Assembly: GCA_036733165.1 (NCBI GenBank) | Contig: DAINBB010000005.1 | Coordinates: 1 to 64,000, forward strand | DNA from: JAFGGT01 sp036733165 | Lineage (GTDB): Archaea > Methanobacteriota_B > Thermococci > Methanofastidiosales > NM3 | DNA length: 64,000 bases | Direction: 5' to 3' | Part shown: positions 36,185-44,243 of the stretch, piece by piece | Layout of the letters: the number at the start of each line of letters is the position of its first letter | Numbering within the stretch: position 1 is the stretch's first letter | Made by a program: the position numbers and the translations under genes | Notes under the pieces: generated by a model | The model's database searches: none | Told to the model about the DNA's origin: nothing | The model's input: only the letters and a program-made list of their open reading frames with translations

Positions 36185-36582
36185 CTTTTCACTGTTTCAC
36201 AAGCCCTGTCGTTGATGATGTCCACAAGCCTGTCGTCCGCACCGAAAGGATCGGAGTAGTAGAATCTCCTTATCTTGCCGTTTATCTCCATATCCTTTAC
36301 CTTTTCTCCATTCTCTAGTCCCAGGATCGCTGGCACGTCCTCCTTGATGTGGACTCCGGGCGCGACAAACACCGGCGCCATCACGATGGACGTCACCCTC
36401 GGGTCCTGGCAGACGTTCTCTATGGCGTCCTTTATGGAGGGCGTGTTCATGTTCATGAAGGAATATGACACAGCATCCCATTTGGAACCTTTCTTTAACT
36501 TGTCTGCAAGCGCAGATACTACTTCCTTGTTATGTGGCATGGAGCTTCCATGGCCCACCAGAATTATTGCTCTCATCTCCAT
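36166..36582 (-). CDS. cfbA: Sirohydrochlorin nickelochelatase (CbiX-small)
   Basis: 138 residues, the short archaeal CbiX form that works as a homodimer. It inserts Ni(II) (or Co(II)) into sirohydrochlorin. The metal-binding histidines are in LVGHGSSMPHN and APGVHIKEDV. ATG 36582 has GGTGG (36594-36590) seven bases upstream. It is the first gene of the cfb operon, downstream of the repeat-bearing control region. Confidence 0.94.
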   Translation of the reverse strand: MEMRAIILVGHGSSMPHNKEVVSALADKLKKGSKWDAVSYSFMNMNTPSIKDAIENVCQDPRVTSIVMAPVFVAPGVHIKEDVPAILGLENGEKVKDMEINGKIRRFYYSDPFGADDRLVDIINDRACETVKRCTSKG

Positions 36583-36744
36583 ATCAATTCCACCTTATGC
36601 GGCATGTGGGTATTATGGCACCAATTTGGGTCGTATTGATGCCATTCTGACATTCGGGTCCAGCTTGATATTTTTGGAGGGAAAATGAAGTTCCAATGAG
36701 TCGGACACTTTGTTCTATGTCACTTTATACCCTTTTATATGCCA

Positions 36745-36838
36745 TTTGTGTTATTTTACTATATTTTGTGTTACTATTTTCCCTGTTTTTTCTTTTTATA
36801 AAAGCTTTATGTAACATATTATTTTAGAAGGTAACACA
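36745..36838. promoter_or_regulatory. TGTGTTAC repeat elements before cfbA
   Basis: TTTGTGTTA occurs at 36745-36753 and again at 36765-36773, exactly 20 bp apart, that is two helical turns. The opposite orientation GTAACACA is at 36831-36838, and a related TATGTAACATA palindrome is near 36809-36819. The first copy abuts the upstream edge of the cfb TATA box. The array looks like binding sites for a regulator of the F430 operon. The regulator is unknown, and the motif is not the NikR or NrpR consensus. Confidence 0.5.
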
Positions 36839-36986
36839 TATACTGAATCAGAATAATAAAAATCAGAAAACGAAGAACAGGGGAATCATATCTGGAATAA
36901 CATCCGTGCCACGGCGGCAGTTGTGGGATGTCCCATGATGAGATTCTGCCCTTCAGACACGTTACATGAAAATAAATGGAAAAGAG

Positions 36987-37011
36987 TTCTTCAGGACTGC
37001 GGCCTGAAGAA
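36987..37011 (-). terminator. Hairpin terminator of the SPFH gene
   Basis: TTCTTCAGG (36987-36995) and CCTGAAGAA (37003-37011) form a perfect 9-bp stem with a 7-nt loop. Read on the minus strand, it is followed by a T-rich stretch. Confidence 0.65.
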
Positions 37012-37033
37012 TCGGATGCAAGATGGAAGAAGA

Positions 37034-38059
37034 TTACTTCTTCTTCATGTACTCGTTCAGCACTTCCTTTCTCATCGAGGCGTATTCCTCCTCGTTGATG
37101 AGCTGTTTGTCCAGCAGGTCCTTGAGCTCAACCAGCTTCTCCTCGAGGCTCTTCTCCCTGGGCGCCGCCTGCTGCACCGTACCGGCAACGCCCGCGACGG
37201 GTGCCGCCCCTTGTTGAGGTGCTCCGTAATAGGGCTGATTGCCGAAGATCTGCGGCACTGCCACGATGCCCGCGCCCACGCCCGCGCCCGATGACTGTCC
37301 GAGCCCTCTCATGCTCTCAACGACCTTGATCATGTCAAGGGCCTTGTCCATCTCCCCAGCCTGCATGGCAGCCATGAGCGGCACGCCGTATGTCGGGTCC
37401 TCCTCCTCGAGCTTCTCGAGGTATGGGAACGTGAAACTGCCGAACTTGGTCTCAAGAAGCCTCATCCCCCTGTTCTGGAACTGCTTTCCTATGCCCGCCC
37501 TCAGGGCCGTGGTGACATCGAAGAGCTTTGACTGCACGGTCACCAGGTCAAGCTTGGACAGCTCCTCTATGGCGGCCTGAACGAAGAAGTTCCTGACAAA
37601 GTTGTTGATGAATGTGGTATCGAGTTCTGCTACGCCCCCCACCACCTGGGTGAGGAAGAGCGTAGGGTCGTCTATCCTGTACCAGTAGTCCCCGTAGGTC
37701 TGAGCCTCGGTCATCCAGGCAAGCTTCGTCCTGCTTATCGGCAATCTGAAGTTCAGGCCGAACTTGCCCTGCTGCTGCTTGGTCGAGATGAACACGATGT
37801 CCACCTTGAAGGGCGATTCGCCATAACCGGCCAGCATCCTGAAGGCCTTGGTCAGCAGCGGCACGTTCATTGTGGTGACAACATGCCTTCCGGGAACGAA
37901 GATGTCGTATATCTTTCCATCCCTCATGAAGACACATGTCTCGTATTCCCTCACAACCAGTTGCGAGCCCCATCTCACATCCTTGTGAGGATATACCCAT
38001 ACGAGATCGTCGGAATCGGGGCTCTCCCATTCTATAACATTGGTCTTATCCTGTGCCAT
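37034..38059 (-). CDS. SPFH/band-7 protein with C-terminal SHOCT domain
   Basis: 341 residues. The SPFH-like region (about 25-240) resembles the virion-core/YdjI-type branch, with GSQLVVREYETCVFMRDGK and FVPGRHVVTT at its start. A flexible Gly/Ala/Pro/Gln linker (about 265-305) leads to a SHOCT motif (about 308-338) with LKDLLDKQLINEEEY. There is no membrane helix. SPFH proteins form rings or scaffolds at membranes, and SHOCT mediates oligomerisation. It follows the coiled-coil gene after four bases, so both form one unit. Confidence 0.83.
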   Translation of the reverse strand: MAQDKTNVIEWESPDSDDLVWVYPHKDVRWGSQLVVREYETCVFMRDGKIYDIFVPGRHVVTTMNVPLLTKAFRMLAGYGESPFKVDIVFISTKQQQGKFGLNFRLPISRTKLAWMTEAQTYGDYWYRIDDPTLFLTQVVGGVAELDTTFINNFVRNFFVQAAIEELSKLDLVTVQSKLFDVTTALRAGIGKQFQNRGMRLLETKFGSFTFPYLEKLEEEDPTYGVPLMAAMQAGEMDKALDMIKVVESMRGLGQSSGAGVGAGIVAVPQIFGNQPYYGAPQQGAAPVAGVAGTVQQAAPREKSLEEKLVELKDLLDKQLINEEEYASMRKEVLNEYMKKK

Positions 38060-38063
38060 TTGA

Positions 38064-38600
38064 TCACTCCGGCAGCTCTAACATGTAATTGCTCCTGTTG
38101 GAGAACGTAGACTCAAGCTCGCCGATGAGCACATACAGTTCTCTGGAAAGTTCCTCCTCGCTTTCATTGTTGAGAACCTGGGTCTTGAGGTCGTTCGTCT
38201 TCTCCAAGATGGCCTTGGTTATATCAAGTAACTCTGCGTCGAACTCGACAAGCCTCTCCAACGCCTTATCGCCTACCTTGATAGGGTCGAACATGGGACT
38301 GTATCCGCTCTCTGCATGAGATATCTTCTGTTCCAGCGCGTCAAGCTTGAGATTTATCTTGTCGACTGTCACGATGTTCTTGTCGCCCGTTGCCATGAGA
38401 TCGAACACCTCAGAGATGTTGTTGTAGCTTTCCCTTAAAACTTTAGCAACATTCTGCCTGACCAATATGTCTGTGTTCCTGACCTTCTCCTGGTCTGCGT
38501 ATCCCCTGTATCCGGGAATATAGTTGGACACCTTTTCGAAAAGTGATTTTTCGTCCATGGCGCGGTCGACATAGTCATAATTCTTATTGTCCTCGACCAT
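38064..38600 (-). CDS. Uncharacterised helical protein, partner of the SPFH gene
   Basis: 178 residues, predicted mostly alpha-helical with probable coiled coils (about 75-110 and 135-165). The N-terminal part has IPGYRGYADQEKVRN, a conserved-looking motif. No enzyme motif, Cys cluster or membrane helix is present. I do not recognise a named family. The ATG at 38600 lies exactly where a TATA box (38633-38621, minus strand) predicts a leaderless start. Co-transcription suggests that it binds or regulates the SPFH scaffold. Confidence 0.7.
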   Translation of the reverse strand: MVEDNKNYDYVDRAMDEKSLFEKVSNYIPGYRGYADQEKVRNTDILVRQNVAKVLRESYNNISEVFDLMATGDKNIVTVDKINLKLDALEQKISHAESGYSPMFDPIKVGDKALERLVEFDAELLDITKAILEKTNDLKTQVLNNESEEELSRELYVLIGELESTFSNRSNYMLELPE

Positions 38601-38620
38601 AAAGATAATACTGCCGTGAC

Positions 38621-38633
38621 GTATAAATATATT
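38621..38633 (-). promoter_or_regulatory. TATA box of the helical/SPFH operon
   Basis: AATATATTTATAC on the minus strand is centred 27 bp before ATG 38600, implying a leaderless message. Confidence 0.55.
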
Positions 38634-38741
38634 GCCTTTTTCCATTTTACACGTCAAGGCTGTGGTTCAGGCGTCAAGTATTTATTATAAAATATAAAAC
38701 TCTTCCCGAGCAATATAAATGTGTAAAAATATCGCTTAAAG

Positions 38742-38798
38742 GCCAAATATGGGGAAAGTATTCGTGATTTCCCCGGTACCTTTTTCCCCGTATTTGGC
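38742..38798 (-). terminator. Long hairpin after the FKBP gene with an alternative pairing
   Basis: GCCAAATATGGGGAAA (38742-38757) pairs with TTTCCCCGTATTTGGC (38783-38798) over 16 positions, with one G-U wobble. The inner GGGGAAA can instead pair with a second TTTCCCC at 38768-38774. The right arm touches the FKBP stop codon. On the minus strand T-rich sequence follows, so it probably ends FKBP transcription. The two pairings exclude each other. Confidence 0.6.
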
Positions 38799-39238
38799 TA
38801 ATTCTCCTCTTTCTTTATCGCGATTACCTCTACCTCGAAGTTGAGGTCCTTGCCCGCTAGGGGAAGATTTGGGTCCAACTTGATCTTGTCATCAGTAACT
38901 TCGATGATAACGAACTCTATCGCATCGTCCTCGTTCTCGCCGATCAACAGAACCTCCCCGACCTCGATCTTCAGATCTGGGGGAAGATTTGATCTCAATA
39001 TCTCCTGCACAAGGTCATCATGGTACTCGCCATAGGCATCCTTTGCCTCCAATCTGAACTTCTTCTTCTCAAAGGTCTTCATCCCCTTGATCTCATCTTC
39101 AAAGGCAGGGATTATGTTTCCCGCACCTACCTTGAAAACAAGCGGTTCTTCATTCAAGGTGGTATCGAACACATGCCCATTGTCCAGGGTACCAGTATAG
39201 TGTACCATCACAGTGTCTCCGTTTTCAACTACTTCCAT
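38798..39238 (-). CDS. FKBP-type peptidyl-prolyl isomerase, archaeal
   Basis: 146 residues. The FKBP core is split by an insert-in-flap domain: VENGDTVMVHYTGTLDNGHVFDTT and FKVGAGNIIPAFEDEIKGM come first. An insert with DAYGEYHDDLVQEILRS and VGEVLLIG follows, and then the last strand, VDPN/LDPNLPLAGKDLNFEVEV. This is the SlyD-like archaeal short form, a folding helper and prolyl isomerase in the cytosol. ATG 39238 has GGAGTG shortly upstream; an in-frame ATG at 39298 has none. Confidence 0.92.
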   Translation of the reverse strand: MEVVENGDTVMVHYTGTLDNGHVFDTTLNEEPLVFKVGAGNIIPAFEDEIKGMKTFEKKKFRLEAKDAYGEYHDDLVQEILRSNLPPDLKIEVGEVLLIGENEDDAIEFVIIEVTDDKIKLDPNLPLAGKDLNFEVEVIAIKKEEN

Positions 39239-39374
39239 TTTAACACTCCAATCATACCTAAAATACGATTCATTTATCAGTCTTTTGCTTTCTTTCATTA
39301 TAATCTAATCATATTTTAAAAAAATTAAGGCGCAAAAGGACATGGCCGAAAAGGAAAAACTATATGTATTATAA

Positions 39375-39387
39375 TCGGATATTCCGA
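39375..39387. promoter_or_regulatory. Palindrome in the P-type ATPase promoter
   Basis: TCGGATATTCCGA is a 13-bp palindrome between the TATA-like CTATATGTATTATAAT (39359-39374) and the ATG at 39417. It resembles the iron-box TCGGTATACCGA of the feo promoters but has a spacer one base longer, so it may be a variant site or a different regulator's target. Confidence 0.35.
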
Positions 39388-39416
39388 CTCAATTAAACCC
39401 TTTCGCGTGTTGAATC

Positions 39417-41981
39417 ATGGAAGATGCAAGCAAATCAGTCAAATATCATGCCTTCTCTCCCGATAGTGCCCTCAAGGCACTTGACACATCCATCAACGGG
39501 CTTGGCCCGGAGGAAGCCTCTAAAAGATTACTGTCCTATGGGCCCAATATCCTGGAGCAGAAGGGCGGCGTTTCGAGGTTGTCCCTCTTCATCTCGCAGT
39601 TCAAGGACTTCTTGATCCTCATACTGGTCATTGCGGCCGCGATCTCCTTTGCTGTCGGTGACATCTCAGACTCGGTATTGATCGTTGTGATCATCATAGG
39701 GAACGCCCTTCTCGGTTTCGTCCAGGAGTACAAGGCCGAGAGGTCGATAGAGTCCCTCAAGGACTTCCTTTCGCCAAAGACCATAGTGTTGCGCGATGGA
39801 GAGAAGGCGGAGATAGATGCGAAGGATCTGGTCCCGGGAGACATCGTGGTGCTGGAGTCCGGAGACCGTGTCCCCGCCGATTCAAGGATATTGAACTGTG
39901 AGGACCTCATGGCGGACGAGTCCATGCTCACGGGGGAATCGATGCCTGTCGAGAAGACAGTGGAATCCGTGCCCGGGGACAGCATGCTCGCCGACAGAAG
40001 GGACGTGGTGTTCATGGGGACCAACATCGTGAGGGGTTGGGCGAACGTCTTGGTGGTCGACACCGGCATGTCCACACAGATGGGTTCCATAGCAAGGCTC
40101 ATTGACAGGAGGGAGGAGACCTACTTCCAAAAGAAGTTGGACAATCTTGCCAAGTTCCTCGGCAAGAGCGTGATCATCATAGCGATCATCGTATTCGCGC
40201 TTGGGGTCCTTGACGATGAACCGCTCGTTGATATGGTACTGATATCCCTCAGCCTTGCGGTGGCCGCGATACCTGAGGGACTGCCCGCCGTGGTCACGAT
40301 AACATTGTCCCTGGGTGTCAGGAAGATGGCCCAGCTGAATGCGATAGTGAAAAGGCTCCCCGCCGCGGAGACCCTGGGCTCCTGCGATGTCATCTGCTCC
40401 GACAAGACCGGCACGATAACGATGAACAGGATGACTGTGAGGAAGATATACCACATAGGGGGTGGGGCATCCATCGAGGATGTTGATGGCAGGCATCCGA
40501 ACGTACGTTCAATACTCGAGGTGGGCGCCCAATGCAATACGGCCTCGTTGGAGAAGTCGATAGGGGACCCCACCGAGATAGCGTTGCTGGAGTCGGCAAG
40601 GACCAAGGGGATCGAAGGGGGGTGCATGCACCTCAAGGTCCTTCCGTTCGACTCCGAGAGGAAGAGGATGTCCGTGTTCTGCGCCAGGGAACAGGGCATA
40701 AGGATGTTCACAAAGGGAGCGACCGAAGAGACCCTCTCCGCATGTGACAGGATATTGGACAACGGGGAGGTCAGGGAACTGACGGACGATGACAGGTCAG
40801 CGATCCTCTCAAAGAACGACGAGTACTCGTCCAATGCACTCAGGGTACTGGGTTTCGCATACAGGGACGTCCCCGATACGAACGCCGAGGAGCGCGACAT
40901 GATATTCGTCGGGATGCAGGCCATGATAGACCCGCCCAGGGAAGGCGTCAGGGAATCCATCGAACAGTGCCGCAAGGCGGGCATCAAGGTGATAATGATA
41001 ACCGGCGACCATGCCATGACCGCGAAGGCCATAGCATCTGAAGTTGGGATATATCGCGAGGGCGACATCGTGCTCACAGGAAGGGAGCTTGAGGCCATGG
41101 CTCTGGGGGAGCTTGAGGCCATGGTCGAGAAGGTCTCTGTCTATGCCAGGGTGAATCCAGAGCACAAGCTCAAGATAGTGGAGGCCCTTCGCGCCAGGGG
41201 CCATGTCATATCCATGACAGGGGACGGCGTCAATGACGCGCCCGCGCTGAAGACCGCAGACATCGGCGTGGCAATGAACAGCGGCACGGACGTGTCGAAG
41301 GAGTCCTCTGATATGATACTGCTTGATGACAACTTCACGACCATCGTCACTGCGGTAGAGGAGGGCAGGCATATCTTCGACAACATCAGTAAGTTTGTGA
41401 GGTATCTCTTGGCCACGAACTTCGGCGAGGTCTTCACAATATTCCTTGCCAGCATCGTAGGTTTTCCCCTCCCTCTTGTGGCGGTCCAGATATTATGGAT
41501 AAATCTCCTGACGGACGGCCTGCCCGCCCTTTCATTGGCGTTCGAATCGAAGGAAAGGAGCATAATGAGCATGCCTCCTCACAAAAGGAAGGCAAACATA
41601 GTCGACAGGCCGATGATAGCGAACATCCTCTATATAGGCACCCTCATGGCCGTTGGCACGCTTTATCTTTATTCTGTCGCGGAGGCCGACAAGGCAATGA
41701 CGTATGCGTTCACCACCCTGGTGATGTTCCAGCTGTTCAATGTCTTCAACTGCAGGTCCTTCAAGGATTCTGTAATATCCGGGGGCAGGAATCTCATCTT
41801 GTTCGGTGCGGTGTTGTTTTCCTTTGCAGCCCAGCTCTGCGTCATCTATATATCCCCCCTGTCGAAGGTGTTCTACACCGTCGCCCTTGACCTTGGGGAC
41901 TGGGCCATGATACTGGCTGCCGCATCATCCGTCATCATAGTGGAAGAGATAAGGAAGGCGGTCCAGAGGTCCTTTAGATAG
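39417..41981 (+). CDS. P-type cation-transporting ATPase (P2A-like)
   Basis: 854 residues with the full P-type layout. It has an N-terminal cytosolic segment (GLGPEEASKRLLSYGPN), the first membrane pair (about 60-105), an actuator domain with DESMLTGES, and M3/M4 with AVAAIPEGLPAVV (PEGL). The phosphorylated Asp is in CSDKTGTITMN, the nucleotide site in FTKGATEE, and TGDGVNDAPALK precedes six C-terminal helices. PEGLPA and the M5/M6 residues match calcium/secretory-pathway pumps, so Ca2+ or Mn2+ export is likely. It ends in TAG, nine bases before a lipoprotein gene. Confidence 0.9.
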   Translation: MEDASKSVKYHAFSPDSALKALDTSINGLGPEEASKRLLSYGPNILEQKGGVSRLSLFISQFKDFLILILVIAAAISFAVGDISDSVLIVVIIIGNALLGFVQEYKAERSIESLKDFLSPKTIVLRDGEKAEIDAKDLVPGDIVVLESGDRVPADSRILNCEDLMADESMLTGESMPVEKTVESVPGDSMLADRRDVVFMGTNIVRGWANVLVVDTGMSTQMGSIARLIDRREETYFQKKLDNLAKFLGKSVIIIAIIVFALGVLDDEPLVDMVLISLSLAVAAIPEGLPAVVTITLSLGVRKMAQLNAIVKRLPAAETLGSCDVICSDKTGTITMNRMTVRKIYHIGGGASIEDVDGRHPNVRSILEVGAQCNTASLEKSIGDPTEIALLESARTKGIEGGCMHLKVLPFDSERKRMSVFCAREQGIRMFTKGATEETLSACDRILDNGEVRELTDDDRSAILSKNDEYSSNALRVLGFAYRDVPDTNAEERDMIFVGMQAMIDPPREGVRESIEQCRKAGIKVIMITGDHAMTAKAIASEVGIYREGDIVLTGRELEAMALGELEAMVEKVSVYARVNPEHKLKIVEALRARGHVISMTGDGVNDAPALKTADIGVAMNSGTDVSKESSDMILLDDNFTTIVTAVEEGRHIFDNISKFVRYLLATNFGEVFTIFLASIVGFPLPLVAVQILWINLLTDGLPALSLAFESKERSIMSMPPHKRKANIVDRPMIANILYIGTLMAVGTLYLYSVAEADKAMTYAFTTLVMFQLFNVFNCRSFKDSVISGGRNLILFGAVLFSFAAQLCVIYISPLSKVFYTVALDLGDWAMILAAASSVIIVEEIRKAVQRSFR

Positions 41982-41990
41982 ATTTATAAC

Positions 41991-42350
41991 ATGGCCCGAC
42001 AATTTTTGAGTATGAGGCCCCTCAGTTTTTTTGGTTTGCTGCTGATGCTATTGATAGTGTCCTCCAGCGGATGCGTTGTTTCGATACGCACGCCGGTGGG
42101 GGAGGGCCCCGAGGTCATAGAGCTTATGATCGGGGAGACCGTCACCATAGGCGGTCATGAGGTCACATGCCGGGACATAAGCATCTTTGACACAAGTGCC
42201 ATTCTGTGCATAGATGGTGAAATAGTCATGGTCAAGGACCTGGGGATGATAGACCTTCCCAATAGTATCGACAACATAGGGATGGAGTTGGTCACGATAA
42301 CCAATGACGATGGCACGCATTCGATAGAGATTGCCTACTGGAACGTCTGA
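41991..42350 (+). CDS. Small lipoprotein of unknown function
   Basis: 119 residues. A hydrophobic signal segment (about 12-25) ends in the lipobox SSSGC, so Cys27 is probably lipid-modified and the protein faces outward. The mature part is short, acidic and probably all-beta, with VTCRDISIFDTSAILC containing two cysteines that could form a disulphide. No family is recognised. It starts nine bases after the ATPase stop and may be co-transcribed. An alternative ATG is at 42012. Confidence 0.65.
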   Translation: MARQFLSMRPLSFFGLLLMLLIVSSSGCVVSIRTPVGEGPEVIELMIGETVTIGGHEVTCRDISIFDTSAILCIDGEIVMVKDLGMIDLPNSIDNIGMELVTITNDDGTHSIEIAYWNV

Positions 42351-42363
42351 TAAAACGACTTGC

Positions 42364-42379
42364 CATGGCAGCTGCCATG
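42364..42379. repeat. 16-bp perfect palindrome
   Basis: CATGGCAGCTGCCATG is self-complementary over its full length. It lies 14 bases after the lipoprotein stop and 75 bases before the promoter of the phosphodiesterase gene. It could be a protein-binding site or part of a terminator, but no T run follows. Confidence 0.5.
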
Positions 42380-42489
42380 CATGGCCGCGAGCGGGTCGTG
42401 CCCCGTGACCCCATTCTCCCGCCCAGTGTTTCTTTCCTTACACAGAATTCATTGGTATAATTAATAAAACATGCATGCAAGTATGTTCT

Positions 42490-43644
42490 ATGTTAATGCC
42501 GAATTATCAGGATGGCAGCATAGTCAACATCATGTCGACAATGGAGGAGGCATATGGCCTGGAACACGCTTATGGCACGTTAAAGGGCCTTGATCCTGGA
42601 GAGATCGGGGAATTCAGGAACGTGGTCTTCATTCTCATCGATGGTCTTGGATATCAATACCTTGGGACGCATCAGAGGGACAGTTTCATCCATGATAAGG
42701 TCCTGACGAGGATCACTTCGGTCTTCCCAACGACCACATCCGCCTCCATCACGTCATTGGCCACAGGAGTCGCGCCCCAGCAACATGCGGTTACTGGCTG
42801 GTTCATGCACCTCAAGGAGGTTGGCGTTGTTTCACAGATATTACCGTTCAACCCACGGATCGGGGGGATGATGTTCAGCGACATAGGCCTCACCCCTTCC
42901 ATGTTCATAGACCGTGGCCTGATATTCGATAGGCTGCCAGTGGATTGCACGTGCATCATAAAGGACGACATCATAGCCTCCGCCTTCTCTAGCTTTATGG
43001 CCGGCATGTCGGAGAGGGTGGCATATGTAGGTCTAGAAGGATTTTTCAAAAGGATAAGGGAGGCTTGTGCCGGCGAGCATCCCAAGAGATTCATATATGC
43101 GTATTGGTCCCATTTTGACACGCTCTGTCACCTCTATGGTGTCGACAATGAAGCGACCCATGCGCACTTCAGGGAGATAGATGATGGCCTCAGGTCACTC
43201 TACGAAGACCTTTCGGGCAGCGACACGTGCATAATTGTCACTGCCGACCATGGGCAGCTTGACGTGACGGATGAGACGACGGTCCAGCTGTCGGACCATC
43301 CCAGTATACTTAATTGCATGACGCTGCCCATATGCGGGGAGGCCAGGGCGGCATTCTGTTACGTCAGACCCCGTCTTGCCAATAGCTTTGAGAGATATGT
43401 TGAAGATGAGCTCGGTGAGTACTGTGCGCTTCTCAAGGGCCATGAGATGATCGAAGAAGGCTTCTTTGGGTCTGGAGAACCTAATCCAAGGCTTTTTGAC
43501 AGGGTCGGCGACTATGTTCTCATGATGAAGGATAACTACGTGATCAGGGATAGGCTTCTTGGTGAAAGGGAACATGTGCTCAAGGGGTATCATGGGGGTC
43601 TCGACAGCGAAGAGCTCTATGTCCCATTGCTCTACCTGACCTAA
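42490..43644 (+). CDS. Alkaline-phosphatase-superfamily phosphodiesterase
   Basis: 384 residues, related to type-I nucleotide pyrophosphatase/phosphodiesterases. The metal Asp is in FILIDGLGYQYLG, and the nucleophile Thr is in FPTTTSASITSLATG. Further ligands are in YWSHFDTLCHLYG and IIVTADHGQLDV, and the last His is in KGYHGGLDSEE. There is no signal peptide, so it is probably cytosolic. TATA box GTATAATTAA (42455-42464) predicts transcription from about 42482, so the in-frame ATG at 42475 is too early and 42490 or 42496 is the likely start. Confidence 0.82.
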   Translation: MLMPNYQDGSIVNIMSTMEEAYGLEHAYGTLKGLDPGEIGEFRNVVFILIDGLGYQYLGTHQRDSFIHDKVLTRITSVFPTTTSASITSLATGVAPQQHAVTGWFMHLKEVGVVSQILPFNPRIGGMMFSDIGLTPSMFIDRGLIFDRLPVDCTCIIKDDIIASAFSSFMAGMSERVAYVGLEGFFKRIREACAGEHPKRFIYAYWSHFDTLCHLYGVDNEATHAHFREIDDGLRSLYEDLSGSDTCIIVTADHGQLDVTDETTVQLSDHPSILNCMTLPICGEARAAFCYVRPRLANSFERYVEDELGEYCALLKGHEMIEEGFFGSGEPNPRLFDRVGDYVLMMKDNYVIRDRLLGEREHVLKGYHGGLDSEELYVPLLYLT

Positions 43645-44243
43645 AAGAAGTGGACGAGCCCATCATAGGCAAAATATATGCCAAAGACCACAAGTATCGC
43701 GACCGATACAAGGGTGAGGGCCCTCTCCGCTTTCCTGCCGAGCGTTCTGGACGATTTATTTGACATCAGCGAGACGAATTCGAGCCACACCATGTCACAC
43801 ATCTCATGTATGATGATGAACATCACGAGACCGATGATCCCGAAGGCGATCGATTGCAGGATAAGATGGAAACCGATTGTCAGCCACCAGATGATGAAGT
43901 AGGGATTGAGGGAGCTCATCAGCAGTCCTGAGATTATTCCCTTCGTAGGCCTTGTACGCTCCTCTGATGAGTATTCGGAGTAGGCGAAGTAGAGCAGCAC
44001 GATGCCCCCGACAAGTCCGATGGCCGCCTTGATGTCGTTGGTGATCACAACATTTCCGAACAGGAACAGGGCGAGTATTATTGGGATTTCAACGCTTGCG
44101 TGTCCCAGGGATATGAAGAATCCGGCAAACTTGTTGTTCTTTCCCTCGGCCATGGTCACTGCAAGCAGTGGTCCTGGCGCCAGGACCCCGCTTAGTGATA
44201 TCAAGAATACGCTGGCCATAAATGCCAAGAACTCCATGGACAC
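43641..44243 (-). CDS. LysE/RhtB-type exporter
   Basis: 200 residues with about six hydrophobic segments. The first is FMASVFLISLSGVLAPGPLLAVTMAEG with the family motif SGxxxPGPLLA. An internal loop contains ISGLLMSSLNPYFIIWW, and the C-terminal helix ends VFGIYFAYDG. LysE-type proteins export amino acids or small cations. It shares a 154-bp divergent promoter region with feoA, so the iron-box there could regulate it too. The 3' end overlaps the phosphodiesterase by four bases. Confidence 0.82.
   Translation of the reverse strand: MSMEFLAFMASVFLISLSGVLAPGPLLAVTMAEGKNNKFAGFFISLGHASVEIPIILALFLFGNVVITNDIKAAIGLVGGIVLLYFAYSEYSSEERTRPTKGIISGLLMSSLNPYFIIWWLTIGFHLILQSIAFGIIGLVMFIIIHEMCDMVWLEFVSLMSNKSSRTLGRKAERALTLVSVAILVVFGIYFAYDGLVHFF

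Larger units (their letters stand above)
36583..37033. other. 451-bp control region upstream of the cfb operon
   Basis: No gene is visible. From right to left it holds the terminator of the SPFH gene, an AT-rich zone with TGTGTTAC-type elements, and the likely cfb promoter. A TATA box ATATAAAAG on the minus strand (36740-36732) predicts a start near 36710 and a leader of about 128 nt before cfbA. Confidence 0.5.

Noticed and set aside
32311..36582. CbiX and CbiA-like genes read as cobalamin synthesis
   Set aside because: No other cobalamin (cbi/cob) genes are in the window apart from the cobA half of the fusion, and the linkage with cfbC, D and E indicates the nickel branch.
36923..37294. 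Plus-strand frame upstream of the SPFH gene end
   Set aside because: It is mostly antisense to the SPFH gene, contains no motif, and its first part crosses the SPFH terminator hairpin.
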